From the NCBI GenBank assembly GCA_023079485.1, contig CM041084.1:122686467-122750466 (forward strand): a stretch of DNA of 64,000 bases. The letters are read 5' to 3'. Shown here in pieces: positions 49,713-62,395 of the stretch. The stretch is from Archilochus colubris (Eukaryota > Chordata > Aves > Apodiformes > Trochilidae). Every line of letters starts with the position of its first letter. Positions within the stretch are counted from its first letter, which is position 1. Below the pieces are notes generated by a model. It had not been told where the DNA came from. It ran no database searches and saw only the letters and a program-made list of their open reading frames with translations. The translations under genes and the position numbers were made by a program.

Positions 49713-51394
49713 TCATGAAAGATCATGCCACTGCAATTTGGGGCTTTTGAAACTAATCTGTCAGGTACATTTTCTGCCAAGTGATGTCAAACCACTCTTT
49801 AGCTCCAGTGCTTTCTAGTTCTATATAATAGTATGCTCTGTGAACACTGTCTGAGCTGTGAGTCTTTGAGTGAATATGTGCCCAATTAAGAAAAAACTGA
49901 GTCACATTTTGCGGGGAATAATTCTATTTTAAACACCAGGTGTCACTGCAGTATACTCTTGACTGCACACCAAGCTTCTCTTAGCTTAATGCTTTCCTTC
50001 CAAGCCATGCCAAAGATCAGTGGAGAACAAAGATGCTCATACTTTCTGTTCCCGAGTGTGTATGCAGCTACATGATTAGCCAGAATCTGCACAAATTGTT
50101 CAATATTTCACCCAGCCACATTTCTAATTGCAAATGGTTGGCCTGAAATCTTAAACTAGACATTGCAATACAATTATTTTATGGCTCATAGCAACTGTTT
50201 AGAATGAAGAATGAAAAACAAATTGTATCTGTGATAGTTTCTTGATAATAGTAATGCATATTTTTCAGAAGGGCCTGTATTGAGTAATATTAAAAAATTA
50301 ATTTATACAAAAAATTATATCAAATTACATATTTTGCAGCTTCGTGATCCACGAATAAAATCAATCTTCTTTTAAACTATCAGATCCTCAATGATTTTTC
50401 ACATTCAATTTTCCTTATTTATACGGGTCCCTTATTTGACCTATAACCTTTTATCTCTAAGTATTAAAGTGTACTTACCCAGATGAAACATTAAGGAGCC
50501 ATTAGCTTAACAGTGAACAGATACCATTTGTCTATCTCAGTCTAATTTTTCAGCTTCCAGCTCAGCACAGATTATCTGTGGCTGCACTGTGAATTTTCCA
50601 GGAGCCTGTTAATCAGTAACTACTTTGTATTAAACAGGTAGAGCTGCTCTTATCTGTAATTAAAGATAATGAGGGGGAAGGTGCAATTTACAGAGGATAC
50701 AAGCCCTAGCAGGTGAGGTACCATTTCAGCCTCATGCTCTCAAGTACAAAGAAGCCTTGCTCTAGTAGCATGCTTAAACATTTTCTTCTGTTAGATTTAC
50801 AGGCAGGATCTGTGTTATGTATTCAGCTCTGGGTCCTAATTCAGCTCCCTCTGTGATGTTCTCCAAGTATTCCTACACACATGAAGAGTCTTGCCATTGA
50901 CAGAGCAGTGCAGCAAATGACTCGGGCAATTCACCTGGAGAGCATCTTTTGCAAGGAAAAGGGAACTGAATGCCATGGCAATTTCAATAGATAATCCCTA
51001 AGGCTGGTAATTGCACCCTTTAAAAATGCTGAAAGCTGCACAACTTTCAAAGGCTCAAATCCAATATTTGTACCTGCATTAAAGTGCATTGTGCCACTAT
51101 ATTCATGGGAGTTTCTCCTTTAGTCTAGAGACAACTTAGAATTAGTGCTGTTGTGTGCATGCTTGAATCATGACAGGATTGTGCCTTTGGGAGGAGTACG
51201 GTGCTGTATAACACAAAGAAGACTTAATAATACTTGTCAGATAATGAAATCAGCACAAAATGCCCAGAATAAGCACATTTCTATCAAATAATGCAGATTT
51301 TACGACCTGTGGGAAAAAATGACTATAAGGACAGAATAAAATATTTCTTAAGGAAACAACAAAAAGAAGCACAAATTCAAAACAAAAGACAAAG

Positions 51395-51414
51395 TTTATT
51401 TACTGTGTTTTATT
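51395..51414 (-). terminator. PAG1: Tandem poly(A) signals, likely distal end of PAG1 mRNA
   Basis: On the minus strand there are AATAAA hexamers at 51,414-51,409 and 51,400-51,395. They are followed within 10-45 bases by a T/G-rich stretch (CTTTGTCTTTTGTTTTG, then TTCTTTTTGTTGTTTCC) of the kind bound by cleavage stimulation factor. Cleavage would be expected near 51,370-51,385. Confidence 0.55.
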
Positions 51415-54400
51415 CTGTCTGGCTATTGAATTTATATATAGATTTCAATCCAAGGAATTTTGCCACAATTTTTTAATTCAACTAATCTCATTGCAATGTA
51501 ACACGTTTCCATTTGACATAATTTACATGGATTTCCAATAGATTTGAAAGTTATTTGCAAATATATTCATGAGAAAAATGGCAGAGCCTCTTTTAAAAGC
51601 TTTCAGAGAATACAGTACAGAATCTTAAGATTTTTTTTCTTCATATAAACAAGTGAATATTAGAATACTACTGTACATAAATAAAACCTGTGTATTATTG
51701 ACCTATGTTCTTACTTATAGGTAACTGCCTCATAAATTTATGTAGCATTTTCTCCCCCCCTGAAATATTTACATAAAACTTGTCTACATTTACAGTAAAT
51801 AGCCATAATTACCTACTGTGCTTTTAGCAGCCAAAAGCTGAATTGGCTAGAAACATCAGATGAAGATTCTTGGGAGAATGGTATGACTAAATTCTATCGA
51901 CTTGTGTATACTACTATAAAATATTAAGAGGAATTTCATTATTTATCCATTTACAAAATGCAACTTAGTGTTGGATCTGAACTGTTCTAGCAGTAGGATA
52001 AGCCCTGCAATTACAGCCAAGCTACTATTTATGGAACATACATCCTGCAAAACTACAGTATTTCAGTGTCTTCAGTGGTATTAATAAAACTATATTTATT
52101 TCAAACATGTAGCAAGCCAAATAACCCTTCGTTGTAGCAAATAAGCCCCAGCTAGTGACACCTCCAAAGTCTGCATGCACTGACTCCAGGTTTACATAGA
52201 ACAGTCATTTCTTTGAACTGCTGTCACTGCCTACAGATCTGAAATACACAGTGTATTTAACTATATACACACAAATCTGAGAAGTTCTGATCCTCTCTTT
52301 TCAGAAGCTCATACTGGTTTGAGGATGTTTTGCAGTTCTGACCAAAGAATCAAATGGCTGTCCAGAAAACACAGGTTGTTGCTAGAACATTACATGATAG
52401 AACATTGCTGAAAAAACATTCCAGTAATAAATATTTTTCTCCATTAATGAACAGCAGATAAAATAAATGAAAGTGTCTGTAATTACAAATATTTATCCAC
52501 TATATTCTAAGTATGCAATGTTCTTGTATATTTTATATTGAAGCTCCTATAGCACCCATTATAAAGTGGCTCCTACTGAGGCATGATTTTACTATTAGCT
52601 ATTAAAGATTATCCATATACCAGACTACTTATTTTTTGTTCCTATGGAAGTCATATAAATTCACTAACATAAAAGAAAGAAAATATATATTTCACTGAAA
52701 ATACAAACAAAAACACCTAGCACCAAACCAAGCTTCTTCTAAACTCTTATGGTCCAATCCTGCACCCTTCTTATACAAATACTTCTATTTAAATGAAATC
52801 ATCCAGTTTGCTGGTTTTTTTTTGCTAAAAACCATCTGTGCAAGTCCAGATCTGCACATGGTACTCAGATAAGAGCATCTACATTTGTCTATTCTAGGTT
52901 TACAATAGAACAAAACCATGCATTGATTTATTCATTTCACTCCTATTGATAAGGAAGCTTGGTACAAGATCAGTGAACTGCACCATGGTGGGCCAGAGGA
53001 CTTGCCCCTCCCTCTTTGGGTGTAGGGAACACTGAGAAAAATAAACAATTCTATCCATTTCCTGTGACATTCTTGGCAACTTTACCCTTAATTGTAACCT
53101 CTTCTACTGCAAAAATCTTTCTAAACAGGTAGTCTGAGACATGAGTGAAGTGCAAATAAAACATAGCTATTGTTCCTTTTACCTCTCTCCTCCCAACTGC
53201 TGTGAGGGGCTATACCTTGCTGGGTGTGCAGGTGGGCACTTAGCCCACTTTGATCTAGAAAGGCTAATCAGACTATGGAGAAGCAGCTTACATCCCCCTT
53301 TCTTAAGATAAAGAGCTCAGAACTGTGAAGCAAAAGGCCATTCCCAATGTAGTTGTCTCCAGAGTAGAGACAGGTGATGCTGGAAATAATGATGGTGCTA
53401 TGAGTGGAAACTCAGGAACCACCAGAGTGATTCAGATGCTCATTCAAAGACTTGTCTGCTGGTAGGATGTTCTGAGGAGACTGGTTATGTGACCTTTCTC
53501 TAGTAGCCTCAGAGATAAAATCAAATTCCAGCATCCTCAGATGTGTAAGAAGGTTCTTGTGCTCTTAGGTGTTTTTTACTAATATATTTAAACATTGCAC
53601 CAGTTCACCTCTCACATGCATTTTTTCCATGTCAGTTGAGTGTTAGCAAGCTACTGAACTTCTTGCCTGGAAACAAAGTGAAGACCTCCACAGAAGTCTG
53701 CAGGACAGGATGTGCTTTCCCCAAAACATCTGACTTGAGTCCAGGCGCATTAAAAAAGTCCCATTCACAAGTGTTATGTGATGCAGTTTTTGTGACCCCT
53801 GGAAAGCTGCCGTATTTAATCAAGGACAAAAGGGATTCTCAGATGGTGATGACTGAACATGGTGGGGAGGAGCAGTACTGTGAGTGGTCCAAATCCAACT
53901 GAGAGTCGAAATATGAGAGTCTCTTTGTAAACATAAGGAAGTCAAAACCCCCCCAACATTACAAGATTAAAGTGAAAGGAGTTGGTAACTTTGTCTTGTA
54001 GTAATGGGAAGCATTCTGAAATCTCAGATGAAGCCTTTTGAAGTCAAGTGACAGGTACTTTGTAAATCACCTGAACAAATTGTTGCATCATCATAAACTA
54101 TGAGAGGTAACAGCTGCGTGTTACATGGAGTAACATAACTGAACAAAGAATCTCACTTCATATTTTCTCTAACAAACACACACTCGTTAAAATTAGACAA
54201 TGAACTTGCAGAGGCAGAAACTTTGTCAGATTGTGCTATTGTAACAACACATGAACATCACAAATTAAATCCAATATTTAGGAATGTGTATGGCAAGAGA
54301 GTACAACATGCAGCAAAGAAGTTGCTGTGCAGTAACAGGGAGAATCTTTGCTTTTACAGAAGCATCTTTATTTTTTAGGCACTTTGCTATCATGTTTGTA

Positions 54401-57149
54401 GCGACTGTCCTTGACAGTTTGAAACTGAAGAGCACTAGAACCAAAACGTCACAGCTTGAAAAAAGAGAACTGTAAGTTTTATGTTATCTATAGACTGGGC
54501 ACAGACCAGTGGGTATGCAGCACGAAGTCAATCTATGCATTTGCAACAGAAATTGGGGTTAGCTATAGGAGCAGGTCAGACCAAACAGAGCATTGCATTG
54601 TTCTAGTGGTTCTGCTTACAGCACCAGAGCTGGATCATTTCGAGTTAGCTTAAATACATCAACATTATGTAGACACTCTTACTGATCTTTGACTTACATG
54701 TAAAACAAGTTTGTCAACTTATCAATAGGAACCTTGTAGTACAAATAACCTTCCATCCTTCTGTCGGCCACAGGAAAAGAACAATGTCTCATGTATGTGA
54801 TAACCTAATGCACACCTAGAAAATTACCATATAGACAACTGATTTGTTTGTTTAATACTTTTGCTGTTTAATACCTTTTGTAAGCCCGGGATCTTCTGTA
54901 CTGTCCCAACCAAGAGGGGTTCTCTCTCCTTGAAGAAAGGGAAACCTGTGTTCTCATCTCTGTGATGTTACATCCATAGCATTTATGTTCAGCGTAACCC
55001 TCAACAAATGTTGTTAGATCACAAGGGGCATTAAAACACCCTTTTTTGGAGATTTTTTTCCTTTTCCTTTCTTTTGCTCTAGCAATCTCTTCAGCCATGA
55101 AAATCCCTGAAGAGATGCTACAAATCACTTTCAGCAACAGAGTATGAAATCCTATTATCAGCAGCTATGGTCCCTGCTTCCAGGAAGAGACCTGTCCTGG
55201 AAGTCTTCAGCACACCACCACAGAAGCATCCTTCAGGCTGAGCATCTTTGTACATACTCCTGTTTTGCAGCAGACTTCACACACCAAATTACTTGTGAGA
55301 CACATAACAGCCTTATTCAGGCATGTTCCAGCCTACATGAATCCTACTACTCTGAAATAACAGGTAGTTTGCTTAACAGCACAAGTACCTCATTGGAGTG
55401 TGGCCCAAACTAAGATGTTTGTTACAGAAACAGATTTGTTACAGTCATATTGCAAACAAATGTACATGCACAATAGGAGACAGAAAAAAGTCCTTCAGCT
55501 GGGCTCTGTGCTGTTTCCAATCCCACACTACACAGATGAGAATCATGTCTGGGACTTTCAAGCCCAGGCACTTGGCCTGAAGGGCTGCTTTTAAAGACCT
55601 GTGGCCCAGCCTAGGCTTGTTGCATGTGATGATTCAGTTCTGGTTGTGTGGGAGGTCAAGAAGAGACAGGGCAGCACTGTCAGCCTTTTGAAGTCAGAGC
55701 AACACAATTAATGCTAAGTTCTGGGCAGGAGACAATACTAGAGAGCAATCCATGTCCCAGCTTTACACGTCAGCTTTCAGAAAGCACACTGAAAACATTT
55801 ATCCAGCATCTTATAAAAGCACCATTGGAAGGTTGAACAGAGAGCACCGCGTATACAGAATTGTGATCAAGACAGTGGACAGGAGCTGTTCAGGGAGCCA
55901 CGGAGAAGCACACAGCCCAAAAGAATCCCTGCAGGATGGATTCCCGATGAAGGCACGATTGATGAGGGCGTAGAGCACGAGGCAGCTGGTCCTCAGCCAC
56001 TGCTATGGTGAGGATGGTCCAGCCCTGGGTGCCCCGTGAATATGAATCCCCACCCTTACTTATCCCTCACCCCTTCAATCCTGCTACATGTAAGAAAGCC
56101 TGCAATTTAGATTAATAGACAGACTGAAGCAACTAATTTTTCACAGTTGACATGGACAAAGACCACCACCTCCCTGAATGCTCACTGTTGAGAAATGCTG
56201 TTTCTTCAAACGAAGCCTGATAATTCTTATTGCAAAGCATAGTCATCATAGCTACATTACTCAGCTTCTTAGAGGATGTTTATGGGAGACTATTCCTATT
56301 GTAGGACTAATTGAGGTCAAATATATTTAACGTGTCTCAATAAAGCTGTTTCCAACTTAGACAAGTAAATGCTAGGATTGTCACTTTGTACTTTTGAATT
56401 AAGCAAGCACAGTATGGAAAAGAGTATGGAAGCATTAGCTACTCAGTAAAAAAGGCACTATGACTGATCTAACCACGGTAATTAGGTACACACGTGTGCT
56501 ACAAGTATCTGTAAGGAATCTATTTCTCTCTGTGACTGGGAAAGCAATTCTGCACTCATCATGGTCAAAAGAGATGATGGGTTTACATATGGGATTGGCA
56601 CTGGTTTAGGCAACTTCCACAGGAGACAGAGATTCACAGAGGCAACATCCAAACTGCATTTCCCCTTTCTGGCACTTAAACCAGACCTTTACCCTAGTGC
56701 AGTTATATACACATTGCAGCTTGTCTTGGCCTTACTGTGGCAATTTGTTGTGAGATCTTATTTTACAGTTGTGCCAAAACACAGGCAAAGAAACAGACCA
56801 TGAAGCTCCCTCCAATAAAATCACAAGGTAACAAAGACTTCATTTTGGATGTCGACATTTTATTTAAGAATATGGTGAAAGAGGACAAAATAGCAATGAA
56901 GAAACAAGCAGAGGAGACTCCCATCACAGTCAGATTAATCTGTATGGGAACTACTATTGGAAAAATCTTTCTATCCAATGTATTACTGAAAAGGAAGCAT
57001 TGGCAACAGCTGTAAAGAAACAGATCTTACTTCTGGGAACTAAAACAGACACTTGATTCTTTGTCAAGAGATGCATTTATTCACTTAAGAATCTTGGATT
57101 GAATTCTAAAACATTCTTCTTTAGCATTAGATTATATAATGGTGATTGT

Positions 57150-57170
57150 AGGGGAGTTACAGACTCCCCT
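57150..57170. repeat. Perfect 8-bp GC-rich stem-loop in the PAG1 3' UTR
   Basis: AGGGGAGT at 57,150-57,157 pairs with ACTCCCCT at 57,163-57,170 across the 5-base loop TACAG. It stands out in AT-rich surroundings and could form in RNA from either strand. Its function is unknown. Confidence 0.7.
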
Positions 57171-60141
57171 GTGAGTTCAGGAGAATAATTCCTTTTTGCA
57201 GGTCTCGAGAGTCCAATGTCTGGGGGTCTCAAGGGCTGAGAGCAGGTACACATCCTGCAAGAAGCAATCTATCATCTGACCTCCCAGTGCAAGGCTCTAT
57301 AAAAAAGGTTAAAAATAGAAACAAAATAAAAAAAGAGGGGGTGTGTGCGTGTTTGACTATGAAAAATGGAAATCTGAAGGTCTCAGTCTGAGGGTCTCAA
57401 GAAGCAGCTGTCAGAACAGGGGAAAGAAAGGAAGGAGCTGAGTCTCACATCCCTTCCTCAAAACCAACACTCCTGACCCTGCTCTGAAAGGCCTGCAATG
57501 AGCAATCAGGCATGGCCCCTCCTTCCTTTGTGCTGATCTTGACAGGGGCACTTCTAGAGTCAGGTTTGATTTTCTTCTTTTGCACCTTAAAATTTTACAA
57601 TCAGGAGTTCAGTGCTATTCTGATATTACCTCTTACTTGGTCTGGAAATTGAATCTGGTGAACCTGACAAAACCTCATGTTATGACTGTTTCTCCAAAAG
57701 CAGTCGTAAGACAATCCTTAGGGATAGCTACACCATGACATGTGCTTGGGAACTTTATGAGTTGAGGTTTGCTTACCACTAAGTTGCAGAAGCCAGACTG
57801 AGGACTACATATATAAACTTGTACCCCTGAGCAAGGAAGAGACAGCAACACATGGTTAAAGACTTCAGAAATTCTCCAGACCAAGCAAACCAGACCTTAT
57901 GAAACATGATGCATCTTATCTTTGGCCTAAACAATGTGAAGTAGAAGGAGAGAACAGTCAAAGATGAAATTCATGAATTCACATTCAAGGGAACAAATAT
58001 AGAAACTCTTTTTTGAGGGAAAAGCTCCAGAAAGGAAGAAAAACATCAGCTTTAAAAAGCACTCCAACAGAGTGAAAGCAAAAAGGTTGCTGCAGCTGTG
58101 GAAGCATGGCAGCATGGTCAACAAGAAGACGGATGTAGACTGGTCTGAACTACTTCTCCTTAAAGGAGAAGAGATATAGATCAGGTGTGCTGCACTGTCA
58201 CATGAGGTCAGAATCCATGAAGTTTGAATCACTCCGTGGGCAGTCTGACTGCACACTTGTACTGCTCCTCAGAGCTGTACTACTTCTAGGCAAAACACAC
58301 CAATCAGTACACTTCCTTCAGTCATGAAGTTATTTCTAATAAATGTCTGTAACCAGATCTGTGTTTGCCCTTTACAGTACCAAGTAATGTTGAGCACTGG
58401 CCATTGATCTGAAAAGGACTCAATCTGGTTTATCAAGACCCAGTACCGAGCTGAAACTAAACCTATTTTGGCTGCCATGGAATAAACCAACTTCATTTTA
58501 TGTACTTTTTATTTTGAAGTAATAAACTACTCTTCAAGCACATGCTGGATACTACGTATGTGAACATATTTGAATGGTACCTAGTTTGGACTATAACTTA
58601 TACTTGTGTCCAAATGACATGTGTATGCTTATATACATGGAAATATATGCACATGTGTACATATAACTGTGCACAGATGTGTATCACGCAGTCCCAGTTC
58701 TCTAGTTGGCTTATTCTTGAAGAAAACAAGAATACCAACCCAGTACCTATGTATTTCACCCAAGCACTGTACTTTGCTTTAAATAGTAACAGAATAACTT
58801 GGTGTCTTTGAAAAGCCTGTGATTTTCAAACTGCTTGTCAGAGCCCCAAGTTCTTGGCTGCCTTCTTGCTTCTGTTAGTGAGAAACATCGAGCACCAGTG
58901 GATATCCTAAACCAAATCCCACTGTCTCTGCTGCCTCTTCTTTTTTGCCCTTTGGCAGTGTTCCTTTACATGGACTTCACTATTTTGAGCTTAAAAACAG
59001 CAAGGCATGTTCCACATCCCTGCTCAAGAAGACAAAAAAAACCCCAAAACCAAAAAAAACACCAACAAATTATTCATTTACATTAAAAAAAATAATGGAA
59101 AAGAATTTAAAGGAAAACCATATAGAGCCCAAACAAAGAATGGGATTCCTTGTACCAGGATAATCTACAAAAACTTTGAAGATAAATATGTTGTAAAAAT
59201 AAGAAATATCATCCACTCAACACAGTACATAAATTTTCCTATATAATGAATTACACAAACATATTAAAATGTTTTAAGTCTTGAAAAGGAGCAAAATTCT
59301 TAAAAAATGCACTGAAGACTATTTAAAGGTTAGACTAAACATGCCAAAACATTCATTTGTGTAACTTTTTGAAACATGACAACTCTCTGGTGTACGTGTA
59401 GGTGTGTGTGTGTATGTATGGGAACTGAGCAAGAAAGCTAAGGGTGACACTTGCCATTTTATAGCAGTATTTCACAAATAACCAAACCAAACCCCTACAA
59501 ATACCAGTACACATCTCAAATATTGCAAGTGATATTTTACAGCCCTTGACATAAAAAAAGAAAAATCCTACAGATTTAATTCAAGTACATTTGGAGTAGG
59601 TCCCTTGTGAAGTGCTGCTGTTTGCACTTCAGTTGCAATGAATATGAACAAAGCTCCCCAAAAAGACATAGAAGTGAGCACACCCTCCCCAGCTCTGCAA
59701 AGTAAGTCTGAGTTGAGGTACAATGATCCGTGATTTGCTCAACAATATGGATGCCCAAACTTGAGTAATGCTTGAAAAACATTTTGAAGCAAATGACAGA
59801 GAATAGTATCTGAAAACGAAAAGCTAGCATTGTTATAGGCAGTCTTTTTGGTATGGAATCCTATTGGGAAGACAAGCATGGCACTCCTTCCCAAATTCTG
59901 TTTGTCTTGGAGCTAACAGTAAACAAACCTTTACATGGTCCTGGTGTACCCTTTCCCGTGAGCCTCCAACCACCACCCAGAATGACCTTGCAGGTGTCAC
60001 ACCCTGGCTGAAACGTGTGCTGCTGCTTCTCAACTTTTGTTCTCTACTCAGCTTTGTTCCTCAAAATGAGAATCACTTCTCTTCCCACGTTTCGCATGTT
60101 CCTTTGAAAACACGAGTGGAGAAATCTTCCTGTCAGAGTAG

Positions 60142-60492
60142 TTAAAGTCTGGTGAAGTCCCTGTGGTGCTGCAAGTCCCCTATGCTCTCATAGTCATTCT
60201 CTCCAGAAAGAGCAGTGTGGTTTGTGTGAGGCACAGACAAGGTCCTGTCTTCTTCTTGGCTCACTGACTGGATAGCTTCATAGTCAGGCTCCAGCTCCCC
60301 GTTTGGTCTGTCTGCTGATTGAGGCACAGTGGTATTATTTAGGGGGTTTTCAAAGTCCTTCACAGTTGCATAGAGGCCACTGCAAATAGATGGGGACCTT
60401 TGGGATGTAATTTCTTGAATGCAGGTGTAAGGAGAATCCAGTGCCTTGATGGCCTGTCCCGGCTTACTCACTGATGAGTACATGGCTGAGAT
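60142..60492 (-). CDS. PAG1: PAG1 (Cbp), last coding exon
   Basis: This encodes the final 116 residues of the raft-associated transmembrane adaptor that binds CSK and restrains Src-family kinases at the plasma membrane. The exon starts ISAMYSSVSKPGQ after an acceptor TTTTCCTAG ending at 60,493, and ends DFTRL then TAA. Tyrosine motifs in order are YSSV, YTCI, YATV, YEAI and YESI. From the family, the YSSV tyrosine corresponds to the CSK SH2 docking site (Tyr317 in human by C-terminal counting), and the C-terminal TRL is the class I PDZ ligand that binds EBP50/NHERF1. All these elements are intact, so the exon is under constraint and functional. Entry is in phase 0, joining exactly to the upstream 60-base exon. 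The palmitoylation site and membrane segment lie off the right edge. Confidence 0.97.
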   Translation of the reverse strand: MSAMYSSVSKPGQAIKALDSPYTCIQEITSQRSPSICSGLYATVKDFENPLNNTTVPQSADRPNGELEPDYEAIQSVSQEEDRTLSVPHTNHTALSGENDYESIGDLQHHRDFTRL

Positions 60493-62335
60493 CTAGGAAA
60501 AGGAGACACTTCCTCAGTATTTAAGCATGGCATAAAGCTTGGTTGCCAGTCTGTACCCCTTCCACCCTAAGGATGCTCTTTCTTACAAAAAAAAATAATC
60601 TTACAAATACTTTCTTTTCTGACATTCATTTATAAAATTATTTTCATTCAAAAAAATGCTTTATGCAAGAAGTTTGTAAATGTATAAATTCTTTGAACAT
60701 ACATCTTGCAAATTAGACCTGAAACAAATGGGAATGGGTTTGTGAGAAAGAGCTCTTGCAAGTTTTGCTATGGTCCTGAAGCCAGCTTGGCTCAACGAGG
60801 AGACAGGCATCAAAGGAATGATCAGGCTTAGTAGGAGAAGGGTGCTGTCTGATCCTTGGGGTCTTTAAAATTTTTATTATTTTTAATGGTAGCAGCTTTT
60901 CTGCTTTTAAAGACACCTCAGTAAGAGAGTAGTTATTCTTACTGTGTTTATAGGCAGGACCAAGGAGGTACCAGCTCGTGAAGAGAACATTAGAACTCAG
61001 AAGACAAACTACTCACACCAGAAAAAAGCAAGCAGTCAGGGCTGATCTTGATACACAACCTCTGTTTTGTTGCCTAAACTCTGCCTACAAGGAGGAGCTG
61101 CATCTCAGCCACTGGGTATCAGAATTTAAGATTAGAGACTGAAACCACTCAGTTACTATAAACACAGAAGAGGGAGCCAGAGTCTCCTAGCTCTAAAAAT
61201 CCCCTCTGGGAAGTGGCATGATTAATCAAGTACACAAAGGTGGCCCTTAATGAAGAGGTGGAGCAGAGAACCATGTCCACTCCATGTCCCTCTACTGAGG
61301 GCTCACTGGGCTGGTGCTGAGCACAGGGAGCTGCTCCTGACTCCCTCTCCAAGCCCAAGTGGATACCACCCTTTGCACAGGGCAGGCAGCTGAAATTCCC
61401 TGCACTGTTTCTCTGGTACCTAGCTAGTATCACAATTGCGACATTGCTCTTCTGTTATATTTAAAGTCTTTATACCCTGGATTTGTATCAATCCAATTAC
61501 ACTATCAGATTGGCATGATAATCTCCATTACCATTATGTAACACTGACTGATGCAGATGAACTAGAAGTTCCAAGTTTTTTTTATCAAGACAGACATCCC
61601 ATTACAGATGGCAATACTTACCTTAATTTATAATTGTTTTAGCTAACCAAACAAAAAATGTTTTTTCTGCTCATCCATACTTCAACCCTTTCCAGCACTA
61701 AATTACATGAACTCAGTTCAAGGATCAATTTACTCATTAATGTCTGGGTGCACTTCCCCCAGCAGAAAGCATTAGCTCACTCAGCTCACTGCCAAGTTTG
61801 TGTTTACTTTTATGTCTGGAGAACGTATTTATAAATTGCATGGGAGTACTTGAGATGATCACAAGCAACCTTGTTTCTGTTTAACTTTTCTGTCTTTGTT
61901 TCAATCTCCTCAATTTATTTGACTAACAGACTTTTAAAGAACAGTTTATGTTCCAGTGCTCCTATTATGATTCCCTTTATTTCCCAGACCCCAGACACTT
62001 TACATGGGGAAGGCTGAGCCTATTTCAAAAGCTGCTGATTATTTTTGTATATAAGTAGAGCTCATCATCCAAGGCAAGAGGCTGCTCTAATAATAGCCTT
62101 CCATTATTTTCAGACAACATTTTTAAGCTATTGACCTGATATAGCCATATACTAGAATACTTCTGATTTTAGGAATGTAGCAGTACAAACTCTGTGCAGA
62201 GAAACTTCAGCTTTCATTTTCCCTTCAGACAAATTTCACCCTTCTTCAATCCTGCTTAGTCATGCAGAGTTTATGCTAATTTTTGCCTGAAAAAATGTCT
62301 CTAGTTAGTTATTGAATTTCATGCAAGTAACTTAC
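60493..62335 (-). other. PAG1: PAG1 last intron
   Basis: This 1,843-bp intron runs between the donor GAG/GTAAGT-like site (GT at 62,335-62,334) and the acceptor CCTAG at 60,493. I see no repeat and no other exon; open frames up to 94 codons here show no recognisable domain. Confidence 0.9.
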
Positions 62336-62395
62336 CTCATCTTCTGTAAGGGATGGATCTTCCTCTCGAGACTTGTAAGACATTGAACTAAGCCG
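62336..62395 (-). CDS. PAG1: PAG1 (Cbp), penultimate coding exon (20 codons)
   Basis: This is a 60-base exon, symmetrical and in phase 0 at both ends. It reads RLSSMSYKSREEDPSLTEDE and matches the segment I recall immediately N-terminal to the CSK-binding tyrosine in vertebrate PAG1. The acceptor is TTCTTTACAG ending at 62,396; the donor is GATGAG/GTAAGT. Because it is symmetrical, skipping would keep the reading frame. It supplies the SYKS tyrosine and an acidic segment before the YSSV motif. It was found by homology of the translated segment plus splice sites, since it is too short to stand out as an open frame. Confidence 0.95.

Larger units (their letters stand above)
37011..51370. other. 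Intergenic between the second CpG island and the PAG1 3' end
   Basis: This is mostly unique AT-rich DNA with avian-type T/G- and A/C-rich simple stretches (37.1, 37.7, 43.1 and 45.6 kb). Four CR1 fragments (41.7, 44.7, 47.1 and 48.2-49.4 kb) and one unassigned minus ORF (49,440-49,712) are listed separately. A perfect 9-bp stem-loop lies at 40,079-40,102 with a 6-base loop. Open frames at 45.3-45.7, 46.7-47.1 and 47.3-47.7 kb (123-131 codons) show no recognisable domain. I see no other genes. Confidence 0.7.
51371..60141 (-). other. PAG1: PAG1 3' untranslated region (inferred extent)
   Basis: This extends from the PAG1 stop codon to just beyond two poly(A) signals near 51.4 kb, about 8.8 kb. 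Three things support the inference: mammalian PAG1 messages, as I recall them, have a 3' UTR of several kilobases; the whole stretch is free of recognisable CR1 copies while both flanks contain them or unique AT-rich DNA; and strong tandem AATAAA signals with a downstream T/G-rich element lie at the far end. AUUUA-type motifs are frequent on the minus strand. Alternative proximal signals exist, for example AATAAA on the minus strand at 58,508-58,513. A perfect stem-loop lies at 57,150-57,170. Open frames up to 109 codons look random. The true 3' boundary is not proven. Confidence 0.6.
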
